A stretch of DNA of 64,000 nt. Source: Bigelowiella natans CCMP2755 (taxonomy: Eukaryota; Cercozoa; Chlorarachniophyceae). Positions within the stretch are counted from its first letter, which is position 1. Every line of letters begins with the position of its first letter. The notes beneath the pieces were generated by a model. That model did no database searches and was not told the origin of the DNA. It saw only the letters and a list, made by a program, of their open reading frames with translations. The stretch spans positions 62,001-126,000 of the forward strand of contig ADNK01001129.1 of NCBI GenBank assembly GCA_000320545.1, given 5' to 3'. Both the position numbers and the translations under genes were made by a program. Shown here one piece after another: positions 1 through 9,706 of the stretch.

Positions 1-872
1 CAACAGCATTCTGTATCAACGTGGAATCTACGATCCAGAGCTCTTTGATGCGACGAAGAAGTACAAGCTTAGAATGATGGTGACAAAGGACAAGGGACTT
101 TCCGAGTATCTTAAGAACGTCCTGGAGCAACTGACGGGTATTAAGAACCATTATTTTCGGTGAAGGTTATTGAAAATACCCTCTTAACAGCTTGGCTCGA
201 GAAAGGAATGGTCCAAAAACTGGTTCTAGTGATTGCAAGCGTAGATACTGGAGAAACACTAGAAAGGTGGCACGAATCTAATCCAAAGATAATGAATTCG
301 AGTGAAATTTCTTTATTGCAAATAGATGGGTCTTTGATGTCGATACAAACAAGAAATGTCTCAAAGACGGGTAGGTTTACTTTTGTTCGTTGATATTCCG
401 AAATAGAAATCAAACTAATCAATAATTGCTTTACAGATCAACACAGGAAAAGTCTGAGAAAGACATCATGCGTGAGATTCAAGCAATCATACGGCAGATT
501 ACCTCTTCTGTGACTTTCCTTCCGCTCCTTGAAGAACCATGTAATTTTTTGTATAGTGATTGAGATGCAGGGTTCACAGAGAATTGAATTGAACTATCTA
601 GGTACCTTTGATCTTCTGATATACGCACCCAATGAGTGCAAGGTGCCGGAGAAATGGGAAGAGTCTGATCCAAAGTACATTGCAAAGTCCAACGAAGTTC
701 GCCTTCGTTCTTTCACAACAAAGGTATTTCACAATGTATGTATTTGTAGATCATGTTTAACATTTTCTCTATTTAGATCCATAAAGTTGAAGCTTCAGTT
801 GCATACAAGGCATGCGACGATAGTGACGATGAAGAGGATCAAAAAGAGAAAGAAAATGAACTCAGAAACTAG
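1..872 (+). CDS. MAD2: MAD2 spindle-checkpoint HORMA protein, 5'-truncated by the window edge
   Basis: MAD2 binds CDC20 at unattached kinetochores as part of the mitotic checkpoint complex. Six exons read in phase: <2-137, 191-266, 326-370, 437-540, 602-723 and 777-872 (stop TAG). All introns are 52-61 bp with GT-AG ends. The translation follows eukaryotic MAD2 closely: NSILYQRGIY at the left edge, VQKLVLVIASVDTGETLERW, IIRQITSSVTFLPLLEE, TFDLLIYAPNECKVPEKWEE and VRLRSFTTKIHKVEASVAYK (the C-terminal safety belt). The core has no insertion relative to the family. The C-terminus ends in a short acidic tail rich in D, E and K. About 30 N-terminal residues lie upstream of the window. Rev7/MAD2B is less likely because the core motifs are those of MAD2. 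Identification is secure; the exon joins are by reading only. Confidence 0.95.
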
Positions 873-1374
873 ATATCATATAAATATCATATATACCTAA
901 GCATATGTTGTGGTTTGAACTGCTGAACAGAATTGAGATCTACTTCTTCCAACCAAGTTGTTTTTTGATTTAAAAAACTGTCTCCTACTGCGAAGAAGCA
1001 TTGCTGTAAATAAATGAACAGCAGTGAATACCTCTTTCTTCAGGATGTTCTCAACATATATAGAATTTAATATACGCTGGCAACACTGAGTAAATATTTT
1101 CGCTGTATTTGCATTCGATACTGTTGATACCTTGGATGTACGATGATAATGAGAATGCAAAACGGCCTTCTAGTACACACTACCGCATAATTTCAGAATG
1201 CATCTCATTATGAAGATAGTAAAACTAAATGGACATTATGCACCACACTGAGAACAGCACTGCTATACAATGCGTTGAGACAGAAGCATGCACGCACACT
1301 CACATGCATATATACAATATTTGGATCACAGACACAACGTAATATAAGCACTATGTATATCTCTAGATATGTAC

Positions 1375-1410
<36 letters not shown>

Positions 1411-1797
1411 ATATACATATTTTATAAACTGTATCTATTATCTAGACATGTTCGTTTAGATCTAGAGATGATCGATGCGTCTCGTTCAGCGCATGCGCTC
1501 ATTAGAATATTAAGCTCTCTCTACAATCTACTACACTAGTACACGACAGCTAGCTAGCTAGCTAGCCAGTACACACATCTAGAATTTAGACATGCTAGCA
1601 TGCTAGCATGGCTGTATATACGCATGCATGCTAGCATGGCCGCGCGCAAGGTAGCGGGTCAATCTAGCAAATACTAGAGTAGTATACGTCTATAAGTCCC
1701 TTTATCTAGTACGTGCGCGGCTGGGCGGCGGCGTCGTCGTTACTGTCGTCACACGATGTGCGATATGTTGGTACGTATGTCGATGGATCGAAGCGTA
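873..1797. other. MAD2 3' spacer, AT repeat and short palindromes
   Basis: No gene is visible. An (AT)n run lies at about 1375-1408. From about 1430 to 1670 the sequence is dense in short palindromes: GATC, CTAG, GCATGC, a (GCTA)n tract near 1548-1567 and repeated ATGCTAGC words near 1590-1640. The word GTCAATCTAGCAA at 1658-1670 recurs at 35119-35131 in another spacer. Open frames here are short and carry no recognisable motif. Confidence 0.6.
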
Positions 1798-1920
1798 ACG
1801 TTCTTTAGATACGACTCGGAAAGTAGTCCCTTGTCCTTTGTCACCATCATTCTGAGCTTGTACTTCTTCGTCGCATCAAAAAGCTCTCCAAAGAGCTCTG
1901 GATCGTAGATTCCACGTTGA
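1798..1920 (-). pseudogene. Inverted, in-frame partial copy of a MAD2 exon
   Basis: The reverse complement matches bases 16-120 of the MAD2 exon at the left edge. It carries three insertions of 12, 3 and 3 nt and only two base substitutions, both at third positions of Leu codons (ctt to ctc, ctt to cta). All insertions keep the reading frame; the 12-nt one duplicates a Glu-Leu-Phe block to give ELFGELF. Similarity ends abruptly on both sides. A CAG acceptor-like site lies just outside the 5' end of the copy. No other MAD2 exons are seen nearby in this orientation. It may be a relic, an exon of a second MAD2-like gene, or part of an inverted duplication; no promoter or full gene was found. It is entered as a gene fragment rather than a proven pseudogene. 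Confidence 0.8.
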
Positions 1921-2859
1921 CCGCAAGCTGCAAGGCTAGAAGGACCGAGACTAACAAGCTAACTAGCTAACCTAGTCGAAGGATTCGCATTATTCTACCT
2001 AGCTTCGGATCATGGAGTCCGTAAATTTTTACAGTTATCTTAGGCGTTTCAAGTTGATTGCTAGGCCAATTTTTCGGATGTTTTTCGGTTATTTCAGGCG
2101 CTTTTCATGAGTCGCGCTTCCCAGTTTTTGAAGTGGACTCGCCTGGAAAGAACTCCGATTTTTTTTGGCAAATAACGGGCGGGTGGGGTCACTCATTGGC
2201 GTTGCGCAAAGTTCAAGTGTTTGAGTCTAAAGCCTCTAAAAAAGTGATGAGGGCAGTCCTAAACCTGCTACGCTTTGCCAAAATAAATTGAGCCTTTCTC
2301 CTAACATATTGATCGCAATGAACGCACAGCAAGCGATGCACAATCCAAAATGCTTTCAATGCGCTGCTGCGGCGGGTATCCTTGCATGAACTCGCACGAG
2401 CTTCATATGACGCAGATTTTGAACGTGCAGAATTGTTTTTCACGTCATACGCAACAACTTTTCCCATGCACAATGGATTTTTTCGGATTTTTATTTTTTG
2501 GATGGTCTCCTTAAACAGAGTCATAGCCCCCCCGTGTGTAAGCCTCATATATAGCTGTGTTCCTAGTGGTTCCGACCAGCATTCGGTAAACACCACATTG
2601 ATAGCAGCACCATCCAACCGCAAATACTGGACCCCAGAACGCAGCCAAGATCGTCGCGAATAATGTTGATGCATGTTGGTCCTGACATCGTGTCATCATA
2701 AAATGTGTGTAAGTTCTACATCTTATGCCTGCACGCCACACACCAATACATTAGGCATCGATACATCATGTATTAGTAATATCATATCAGGGGTAAATTG
2801 GAAGTAAATCCTAACGTATGTGTCTCATACATTATTACATAGTAACATTATATCATGTA

Positions 2860-2863
2860 TAAA

Positions 2864-2896
<33 letters not shown>

Positions 2897-2908
2897 TTTG
2901 TGTATGTG

Positions 2909-2947
<39 letters not shown>

Positions 2948-3159
2948 TTTATATATATATATATATGTACATATCATTATGATTATCAACATCATCATCA
3001 TAATTGTAACGTCCTACCTTGCAATCATCTCCACCGCCATTTTCTATAATGAGTAGTATCATTGCTCCTTGAAAATTGGTGTTAGGGTCAAGATATTAGG
3101 AATCGCTTATGATTGTAGGAGTTAAGAGTAGTGTTTTGTTTAGATTTAGGATTACGCAA

Positions 3160-3196
<37 letters not shown>

Positions 3197-3392
3197 AGAT
3201 AAGGATTAGGATTTGGATTTAGTAAGGTTAGAACCTGCAGTGACGAAAGCACCAATGACTGCAATGAGCAACAATATCATCCTGTTTGACAATGAGATCA
3301 GATGTAATAAGTGTTCTTTGGACTCAGCTAGGTTACAGATATTGCAGTCTAAATTTACTAACTGTAAAACTTTAATTACAAATATGTATCAT

Positions 3393-3469
<77 letters not shown>

Positions 3470-3729
3470 CATATTGTATGAAAACATGCATGTACACGCA
3501 CGTTCGATGCTGACATAGCATTTCACGTCATACACCATACATCAGCATCATAATAACATATCATACAAACACATACAGAATGAATTTGAATAATGAAGGA
3601 CTGAATCCGCGTCCTAATCCTCCACACGTTAAGTTCTCAAACAGAGAATACCGATTCACAGCACCGTATATAAACCATAATCCCTGGATGTATAATGTAT
3701 ATAGGTGCATAGTATATGTATGTGTATTC

Positions 3730-3768
<39 letters not shown>

Positions 3769-3857
3769 TTCATGTTATCGTTGTTATTGTTGTATATATA
3801 AATAACGCAGTAAGTGTTTCCAGCTTTATTACGATTGCATCTTTTTTATGTATCACC

Positions 3858-3896
<39 letters not shown>

Positions 3897-4116
3897 TGTG
3901 TGTGTATACATATATATTGAATTGTTGGTTTTAGTATTGACATAAACTCATGTGAATAGTTTTCATGATTATTACCGCTGGTATTAGTAAAGCTCCATGC
4001 ACGTACCAGTAAATGGAAACTTGACAACCGCCATCTGAAGCCTGAAGGTATCAGCATACGCACATTGCACATTATTTTTCATTTCACATCTCACATCTCG
4101 CATCTGCATGTACATG

Positions 4117-4165
<49 letters not shown>

Positions 4166-4561
4166 TTCAACATAAAATCGCTCGGAACCGAAAATATCCC
4201 CGATAAAAAAATGAGATGATAGTATGAACTTGGATGTAGGTGCAAAATGCATGATGAAAAAGATGCAATGCATGATGTGTAATACATAGTGCATGATTTG
4301 TAAAGATAAATGTTATACATCGTAATAAATCAACTACAATTATCATCATTACCACCACCATCACCATCATCCTTATCATCATTAGTGTCAACCATCACAA
4401 GCATCACATCATCATTACTACCCATTTCCCAAAGACGAAGGATATCACAGCATCAACTATGAACAAAATTCCAGTCGGCCAAAAAAAGAAATTCCAGAAC
4501 CTAAACGTACATTTGTGTGTGTTTGTGTGTGTGTGGTGTGTGATGCATGCTGCACAATGTG

Positions 4562-4601
<40 letters not shown>

Positions 4602-4624
4602 CACAGATTGACATGTACGTGAAT

Positions 4625-4658
<34 letters not shown>

Positions 4659-4660
4659 CA
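2860..4660. repeat. Cluster of compound dinucleotide microsatellites
   Basis: Repeat runs read directly: (TA)n near 2864-2890 and 2918-2966 around a T run, (CA)n near 3157-3195, (CA)n then (TA)n at 3396-3464, (GT)n 3734-3765, (TA)n 3859-3891, (GT)22 at 4121-4164, (CA)n 4565-4600 and 4625-4657. The GT and CA runs are complementary and could pair across several hundred bases. Confidence 0.9.
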
Positions 4661-4778
4661 ACGACCTTCTCTCTTGCACAAGGTCGTCCTTCTCTTTCTG
4701 CTCTCTCTCTCTGTAGCTAGACATGATTCAACGACGTGTGTGATGATGATGTAGATGTGAGCAGTGCGTAGATAAGAT

Positions 4779-4784
4779 ATGATC
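4779..4784. repeat. Left 6-bp target-site duplication (ATGATC)
   Basis: ATGATC lies directly outside the left inverted repeat and recurs at 5752-5757 outside the right one, in the same orientation, as expected for a target duplication made on insertion. Confidence 0.8.
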
Positions 4785-4830
4785 ACAAGGGGGGTTCACT
4801 CCCCCGGGTTTTGGTCCGCATCATGCTCGG
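4785..4830 (+). repeat. Left terminal inverted repeat
   Basis: 46 bp, inverted match to 5706-5751 with 45 of 46 identities. It contains an internal run of G, then C, separated by TTCACT, so each end can itself fold into a small hairpin. Confidence 0.9.
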
Positions 4831-5705
4831 CGGTTTTACCCCGGCGTCAGCCGGGAAAATTTTTTCGATTTCACCCAAAAAAATGCAAATTTTGTTCAAA
4901 TTCCTCAATGTTTTCTTCAAAAACCATCCACAAAGTGTCCAGTGAAATTGCCCAAGATGCACATTGGCGGAACTCTTGGCATCGAGTCACTGGGATGTCT
5001 CAGATGTGCCCAACCCACTTCCCTGGCGCATGCAGATTTGATCAATGCTTTGTTCATCATTCATTGTTCATCATTCCCGCCCTTCCCATCGATGTGTGCA
5101 CCAGCGTGTGTGACTGATCACGTGCGCAGCGTCGATCATCCAGTCGTGCGCGACGTCGCGACGTGTCTAGCTTCAATTTGATGATCAAGTGACAAGTGTG
5201 CATCAGAGCGTGGGAAGCTGTGAGTGCTTGCGTGCGCGCGCGCTGGGCACGCACAAAGTGTGCCAGTCTGGCAGTGTGCGCCATCGTGCCCACACGTCTT
5301 GCTCGTGCGTCCAATCCCAAGCAGCTCTGGAGCTGCGCGTCGCGCATCACATCCAGCTTCATTGATTGCCGCATCGGCACCGTGCAGGCCGCTAGGAGCC
5401 ACACATCGAAAACTCACCTGAGTCAAAACCACAAAAAAAAAGCACCTTTTTGGCGCGGAAACGTTCAATTTTGCGAATTTTGGAGTGGAACTTCTGGAGG
5501 TGATGGAGTTGCTGTTGACACGGCCTCTGAGCATGTTTTTTTGAGCCAACACGCAAAGTGGACCCTTTCCGCGGCACCCAAAGTTTTTGCCCTCGATTTT
5601 TTTCCTTGAAAATCCACTTTTTTGCACCCCTTTCTGGACAATTCTGGACCTTCTCACACGTCCAGAAGTCTTCTGTGGTGCTTCGGAAGAAGTTTGGAGT
5701 GGATT

Positions 5706-5751
5706 CCGAGCATGATACGGACCAAAACCCGGGGGAGTGAACCCCCCTTGT
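5706..5751 (-). repeat. Right terminal inverted repeat
   Basis: Reverse-complement partner of 4785-4830; the single difference is a transition at the 35th base from the end. Confidence 0.9.
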
Positions 5752-5757
5752 ATGATC
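5752..5757. repeat. Right 6-bp target-site duplication (ATGATC)
   Basis: Direct copy of 4779-4784 immediately outside the right inverted repeat. Confidence 0.8.
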
Positions 5758-6513
5758 AGTCCACGCGCTGATCCGATGATGACAGTTACAAAATTAATAA
5801 TATGTGGTATCATTCAAAGTCTTAAGAAAACAAAATGCACGGTTCAAACCCGGTAAAATCTTCCAAGTCTCACCAGCTCGAGAACCTAGGTCGCCGATGG
5901 ATGATGCACATGAAGTGTGTCAAATCTCGTTCGCCCGAAAACAATTTTCGCGACACGGTCTGTTATACGACCTCGTACTTCGTACTTCGTACTTGTTCTC
6001 TCACATGTCTGTTTCCAATTTGTCATTTTCGTTTCATTGTCGCACTTGCGAAAATTGTGGGTGAAACTTTTGCCTGATGTTTTTTGCTTGAAATGTTGAC
6101 CAATTTCAAAAAAAGACCACGGTCGACAATTGTGCCCACATCGACCATCCACAGGACTGATTAGGCCGGCCATGCCTCTCAGTCGAAGCGCTGTGCGACA
6201 TGGTACGAAAGAGCGGGGGCCTCACTTCCTGAGACTCCGCCAAGATCATGGCGTCCAATGAAATTTGACGAGGATTGATTCCCTGCGACATATTGTGAGA
6301 AATAATGTCGCAAGTCCGAAAAGAACGACGTTTTGTCCATGAATTCCCCCTAATTTGGACATCTGGGCAATTTCGGTGTCCAGAAGGAAACGTTGAAACG
6401 GATGCGAATGGATGCTTGAGAGTAGGAAGCATTAAACGGAGCACTAGAAAGCATTAAAAAGAGCAGATCTTCAACTCTAGAGAGGAACGATTGCACGTTA
6501 GCTTCATTGCATA
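5758..6513. other. Upstream region of the ciliary coiled-coil gene
   Basis: No gene is supported. A short tandem of CGTACTT lies near 5984-6000. Frames of up to 112 codons on the minus strand lack motifs. This stretch probably holds the promoter and 5' leader of the gene starting at 6514. Confidence 0.45.
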
Positions 6514-8081
6514 ATGGCTTTCAACCAAGCTCGAAAACATGTCGTTGCAAACTCGCCCTGTGGCACAATGCTGCCCGGCACAGTCGACATTGACGCTCAT
6601 CGTCGAGAAAAGGGGAACTTTTTCTTTCAACCAGCACGCATTCATGGCTCTAGGCCCATGGGAACGTCGCAACCCTTGCCAGAGATATCTCCTCCGCAAT
6701 ATGACGGCTACCAACGCCAGCTGATGAAGGGAAGGAAAAAACGTCTAACAACACCACCAAACCGTAGAATTACCACTCTACATCAAGGACCGAGGAGAAG
6801 GGACAAAGATGAATGGGCGTTGGTCTTCGATAAAAAGGTAATGAGTGAAGCTTATGCCGAGTAGACCTCTGGTGTTTTGTGATATAAACTGACGATTTGT
6901 TTCAAATTACAAAAGGATAGAGCAGCGTCAGAGCATGCAATTGAGGTGGCAAGGAGAAAAGCTGCTAAACGGCGGAGCCTTGTCGATGAGCTCGACCGGC
7001 AAATGGCTGAGCGGGAAGAAAGGGCGAGGAGGATTAAGGAACGAAAAAGGATTGAATTGGTTCTCAGCCACAACACATCGTATGGATTATTCCGCATCTC
7101 GTTCAACATCATTCTTCTTCATTAGGAAAACATTCGAGAGGGAGAGCGATTGCTACGACTCGAAGACGAGCGCCAACGGTAGTGTATATCATCGTCGATA
7201 TACATCACTGTATCTCATGCTTCAAGTTTCACGTCTCATTTATCAGGCAGAAGAAACACTCGAGACAGGAACGACTACGGACCGAATTAATGAATAATGA
7301 AAGGGAGAAGAACAGCTATGTTCAGCAACGGTTAACAACCCAGCGCTCTGAGGTTCTTTCTCAAACTCAATACTTCGCAAATTGCTTCTATAATCTATTT
7401 TTCTTTCACATTAGGAGCTGGAGTTGCTTAAAATGGAGCATGAAAAGGCTGAAAGAGATATACGTCGGGAACATGAGAGGAAATTACGCGAAAAGGAGCG
7501 ATTCAAGAAGTTAAAAGAGAGTAATCAGGAAATGAAACGAATCAAGGAACAAGAGAAACAGCGGGAGATGGACTACGAAGTTCAATTAATGAAAGAGTGA
7601 GCCACATGTATTTACTTCATAAAATCATAATGAAATGACACTTATTCCTTCGTAACTAGATACGTCCGACGTGAGGAAGCCAAGGAAAAGAGACGAGCTG
7701 AAGAGTTCCAAAGCCGGCAAAGGCTTGTAGGTAAGTGGAAGCCATGAAACACAGAAAAATAATAATGCTCTCGGCGACAAGAGAGGGGAAGTAAACTAGA
7801 TCGATATAGTATCAAATTCTGAGAAAAAGGTGTTATTATGGATATGAATACGGTATTTGTTTAAATTTGGCAGATGGTCGTGAAGAAGAAGGACTCAAAT
7901 TAGTAATGGAGAAGAGGAGAATTTGAGAAAACTACATTTAATGCTAGATAACTTCGTAAACGCGCATAGCGATCATGCTGCGCAGTCACACACAAATATG
8001 CACACAGGTGGATTGATACTTGAGCAATGCATCCCTCTTATATACTCTTTTTCATTTGTTTTATGAATGAAAACAATTGAA

Positions 8082-8118
<37 letters not shown>

Positions 8119-8975
8119 TCACATTCACATTTACAACAATACAGGGAAATGAGAGCCAGAGATGAAAGGATGGCTAGGAATGACAGCATTCGGAAAGAAC
8201 GCGCTCGGAGACTCGCATTGAATGCCATGAAAGATAACTCAGAACTAATTCGGTAGTCTTTCATCAACAAATCCTGCCTTTTCCGTGAGTATGTCTTAAT
8301 TGATTACATGGTTAAACGATGTTCATGAGAAAAACCAATATTCGATACCTTCATTCTCAGCATGAAACGAGCGTCCAGAGAGGAATATCGGCTGGAGCAG
8401 TCCAAGCTTAGGAAGGAATTGGAACTCCAAGAAAAGAAGGTTAATCCAAGGATAAATATATATATATTCATCTTCCTAACCTTTTGTTTGCTCTCGTGTT
8501 CCAACCAACCAATCAGCTTGAAGAAGCCCATATTCGAAAGCAGAATAGAGCAAGACAGCAACGCCTACAGTAATATCAACGAATAATCGTATTAATTTGA
8601 AGCTAAGAACTAGAACGCTGATGATGCAATAAAACAAAAGAAAGCCACAAGACAACAATTGTTAGTATAAACAGTAGTATCAGAGCAATCAGGATGTAAT
8701 AAAGAGTTACACTTCGACGCGTAATGGTTGCCTCTGATTTCAGGTATGGCAACGAACTGGTTTCCCAAATGCAAAACGATGTTCAAAGGAGGGGGTCAAA
8801 CTGGGAGATGTCGGAATATGAGAAGGTAGTATTCTGCACCAGGACTAGCTCGTCTTGATAAGAAAGATTCACATTTCCAAGTAATTATAGTCACCCGTTA
8901 TTTATCATTTGTCCTCTTTTTTGTTTACTTACGTAATATCAGAGAGTCAACGGCATGCGCCATTTTCCTAACTGA
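6514..8975 (+). CDS. Trichohyalin/plectin-homology (TPH)-like ciliary coiled-coil protein
   Basis: Twelve exons: 6514-6837, 6916-7059, 7126-7178, 7247-7352, 7415-7596, 7660-7730, 7874-about 7902, about 8145-8252, 8361-8439, 8517-8569, 8744-8825 and 8943-8975 (stop TGA). All joins keep frame except exon 7 to 8, which does not resolve cleanly and may hide a microexon. After a basic, proline-containing N-terminus of about 108 residues the protein is almost entirely charged helix rich in E, R, K and Q (for example ERDIRREHERKLREKERFKK). It ends with a LVSQMQNDVQRR segment and a short tail MRHFPN. This pattern fits the TPH family of axonemal microtubule inner proteins (CFAP45, CFAP53, MNS1 and similar). 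The exact member is not decided. The start is the first ATG in the open frame; an upstream exon cannot be excluded. Confidence 0.7.
8081..8116. repeat. (CA)n in an intron of the coiled-coil gene
   Basis: About 18 CA units just upstream of the acceptor of the exon starting near 8145. Confidence 0.9.
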
Positions 8976-9706
8976 TCATTTATGGTCGATTAAGAAAAGA
9001 CGACAAACCTTACCTGGGAAAACGTACACACACACACACACACACACACACATATTATATATTAATAGTCAAGCGTCATGTGTAAATTACATTGTCTTTG
9101 AAGACAGCTAGGTATATAGCGACAGCAGACTACGATAGTGGGATACTACATATGAACGTTGTTTGGCAACACCCATACACATAAAATACTGCCATACCAC
9201 TAGCTAGCAAGATCACGAAATCAGCTATTAGTTTATTGTATGTATATCTAGATATCCATAATACTAGACCAGCAGAACGTCACAGTGTGTACACCACATG
9301 TAACATTATCAAAGATAAAATAGTTATAAAATATTGACGATTGCCGGAGAGAAAAGTCTGCAAGTGCACTGTCTTGCTGTGTCAAATTCAGGCACAGCTA
9401 GACAGCAACACATTCTAGCATTCTAGCATTGTGTGCATGCGTTGACGCGTTGACATGCTAGCATGGTGTCTATCTATTAGGCGTGTCCATTGTCGTTATC
9501 ACATGTGGGCAATCGCACAACATGTGGTGCTACGCTAGTACGCACATGCATACGCATGCGAGCACCGCGACATCTTCGCTCATTATTCGCTGCAGCCGCC
9601 ACAATCTAAAGATAGTCTACATGCATGCATACGCTCTTGATTGCCATATTTCATTGGAATCCGAACGTAACTGTAGTGCTGCCAAAAATGAGCCGTTTTT
9701 TTGTTA
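8976..9706. other. Convergent 3' spacer rich in short palindromes
   Basis: This lies between the 3' end of the coiled-coil gene and the 3' end of the OB-fold gene. It holds a (CA)n run at about 9026-9052, then CTAG-rich DNA including repeated ATTCTAGC words (9412-9430), GCATGC and a TGCTAGCA palindrome near 9450-9465. The 15-mer at 9384-9398 (AAATTCAGGCACAGC) is the exact reverse complement of 35100-35114 in another convergent spacer. No gene is seen. Confidence 0.6.

Larger units (their letters stand above)
1921..4784. other. Non-coding stretch with compound microsatellites
   Basis: No gene could be supported. Between about 2040 and 2700 the sequence is unique and GC-richer, with a 153-codon minus-strand frame that has no motif and no convincing splice context. 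From 2860 the region is mostly dinucleotide repeats joined by AT-rich unique DNA. The first six bases of the target duplication of the next element close this stretch. Confidence 0.55.
4785..5751. mobile_element. 967-bp non-autonomous DNA transposon (MITE-like) with 46-bp TIRs
   Basis: Bases 4785-4830 and 5706-5751 are inverted copies of each other over 46 bp with one mismatch (position 35, C versus T). The ends begin ACAAGGGGGGTTCACTCCCC. Both ends are flanked by the direct repeat ATGATC. The interior is unique and GC-rich in the middle, with no transposase motif. The longest frame across it (minus strand, about 5136-5813) runs through the right end and out of the element, so it is not an element gene. 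A 6-bp target duplication is not diagnostic of one common superfamily. The near-identity of the ends suggests recent activity driven by a related transposase elsewhere in the genome. Confidence 0.85.

Noticed and set aside
2213-2674. 153-codon minus-strand open frame
   Set aside because: No recognisable motif, no splice context and unusual composition; open frames of this size are expected by chance in GC-richer spacer.
2820-4786. Many frames encoding Tyr-Ile, His-Thr or Cys-Val repeats
   Set aside because: These are translations of TA, CA and GT microsatellites.
5136-5813. 225-codon minus-strand frame over the TIR element, possible transposase
   Set aside because: It runs across the right inverted repeat and out of the element, and has no catalytic motif.
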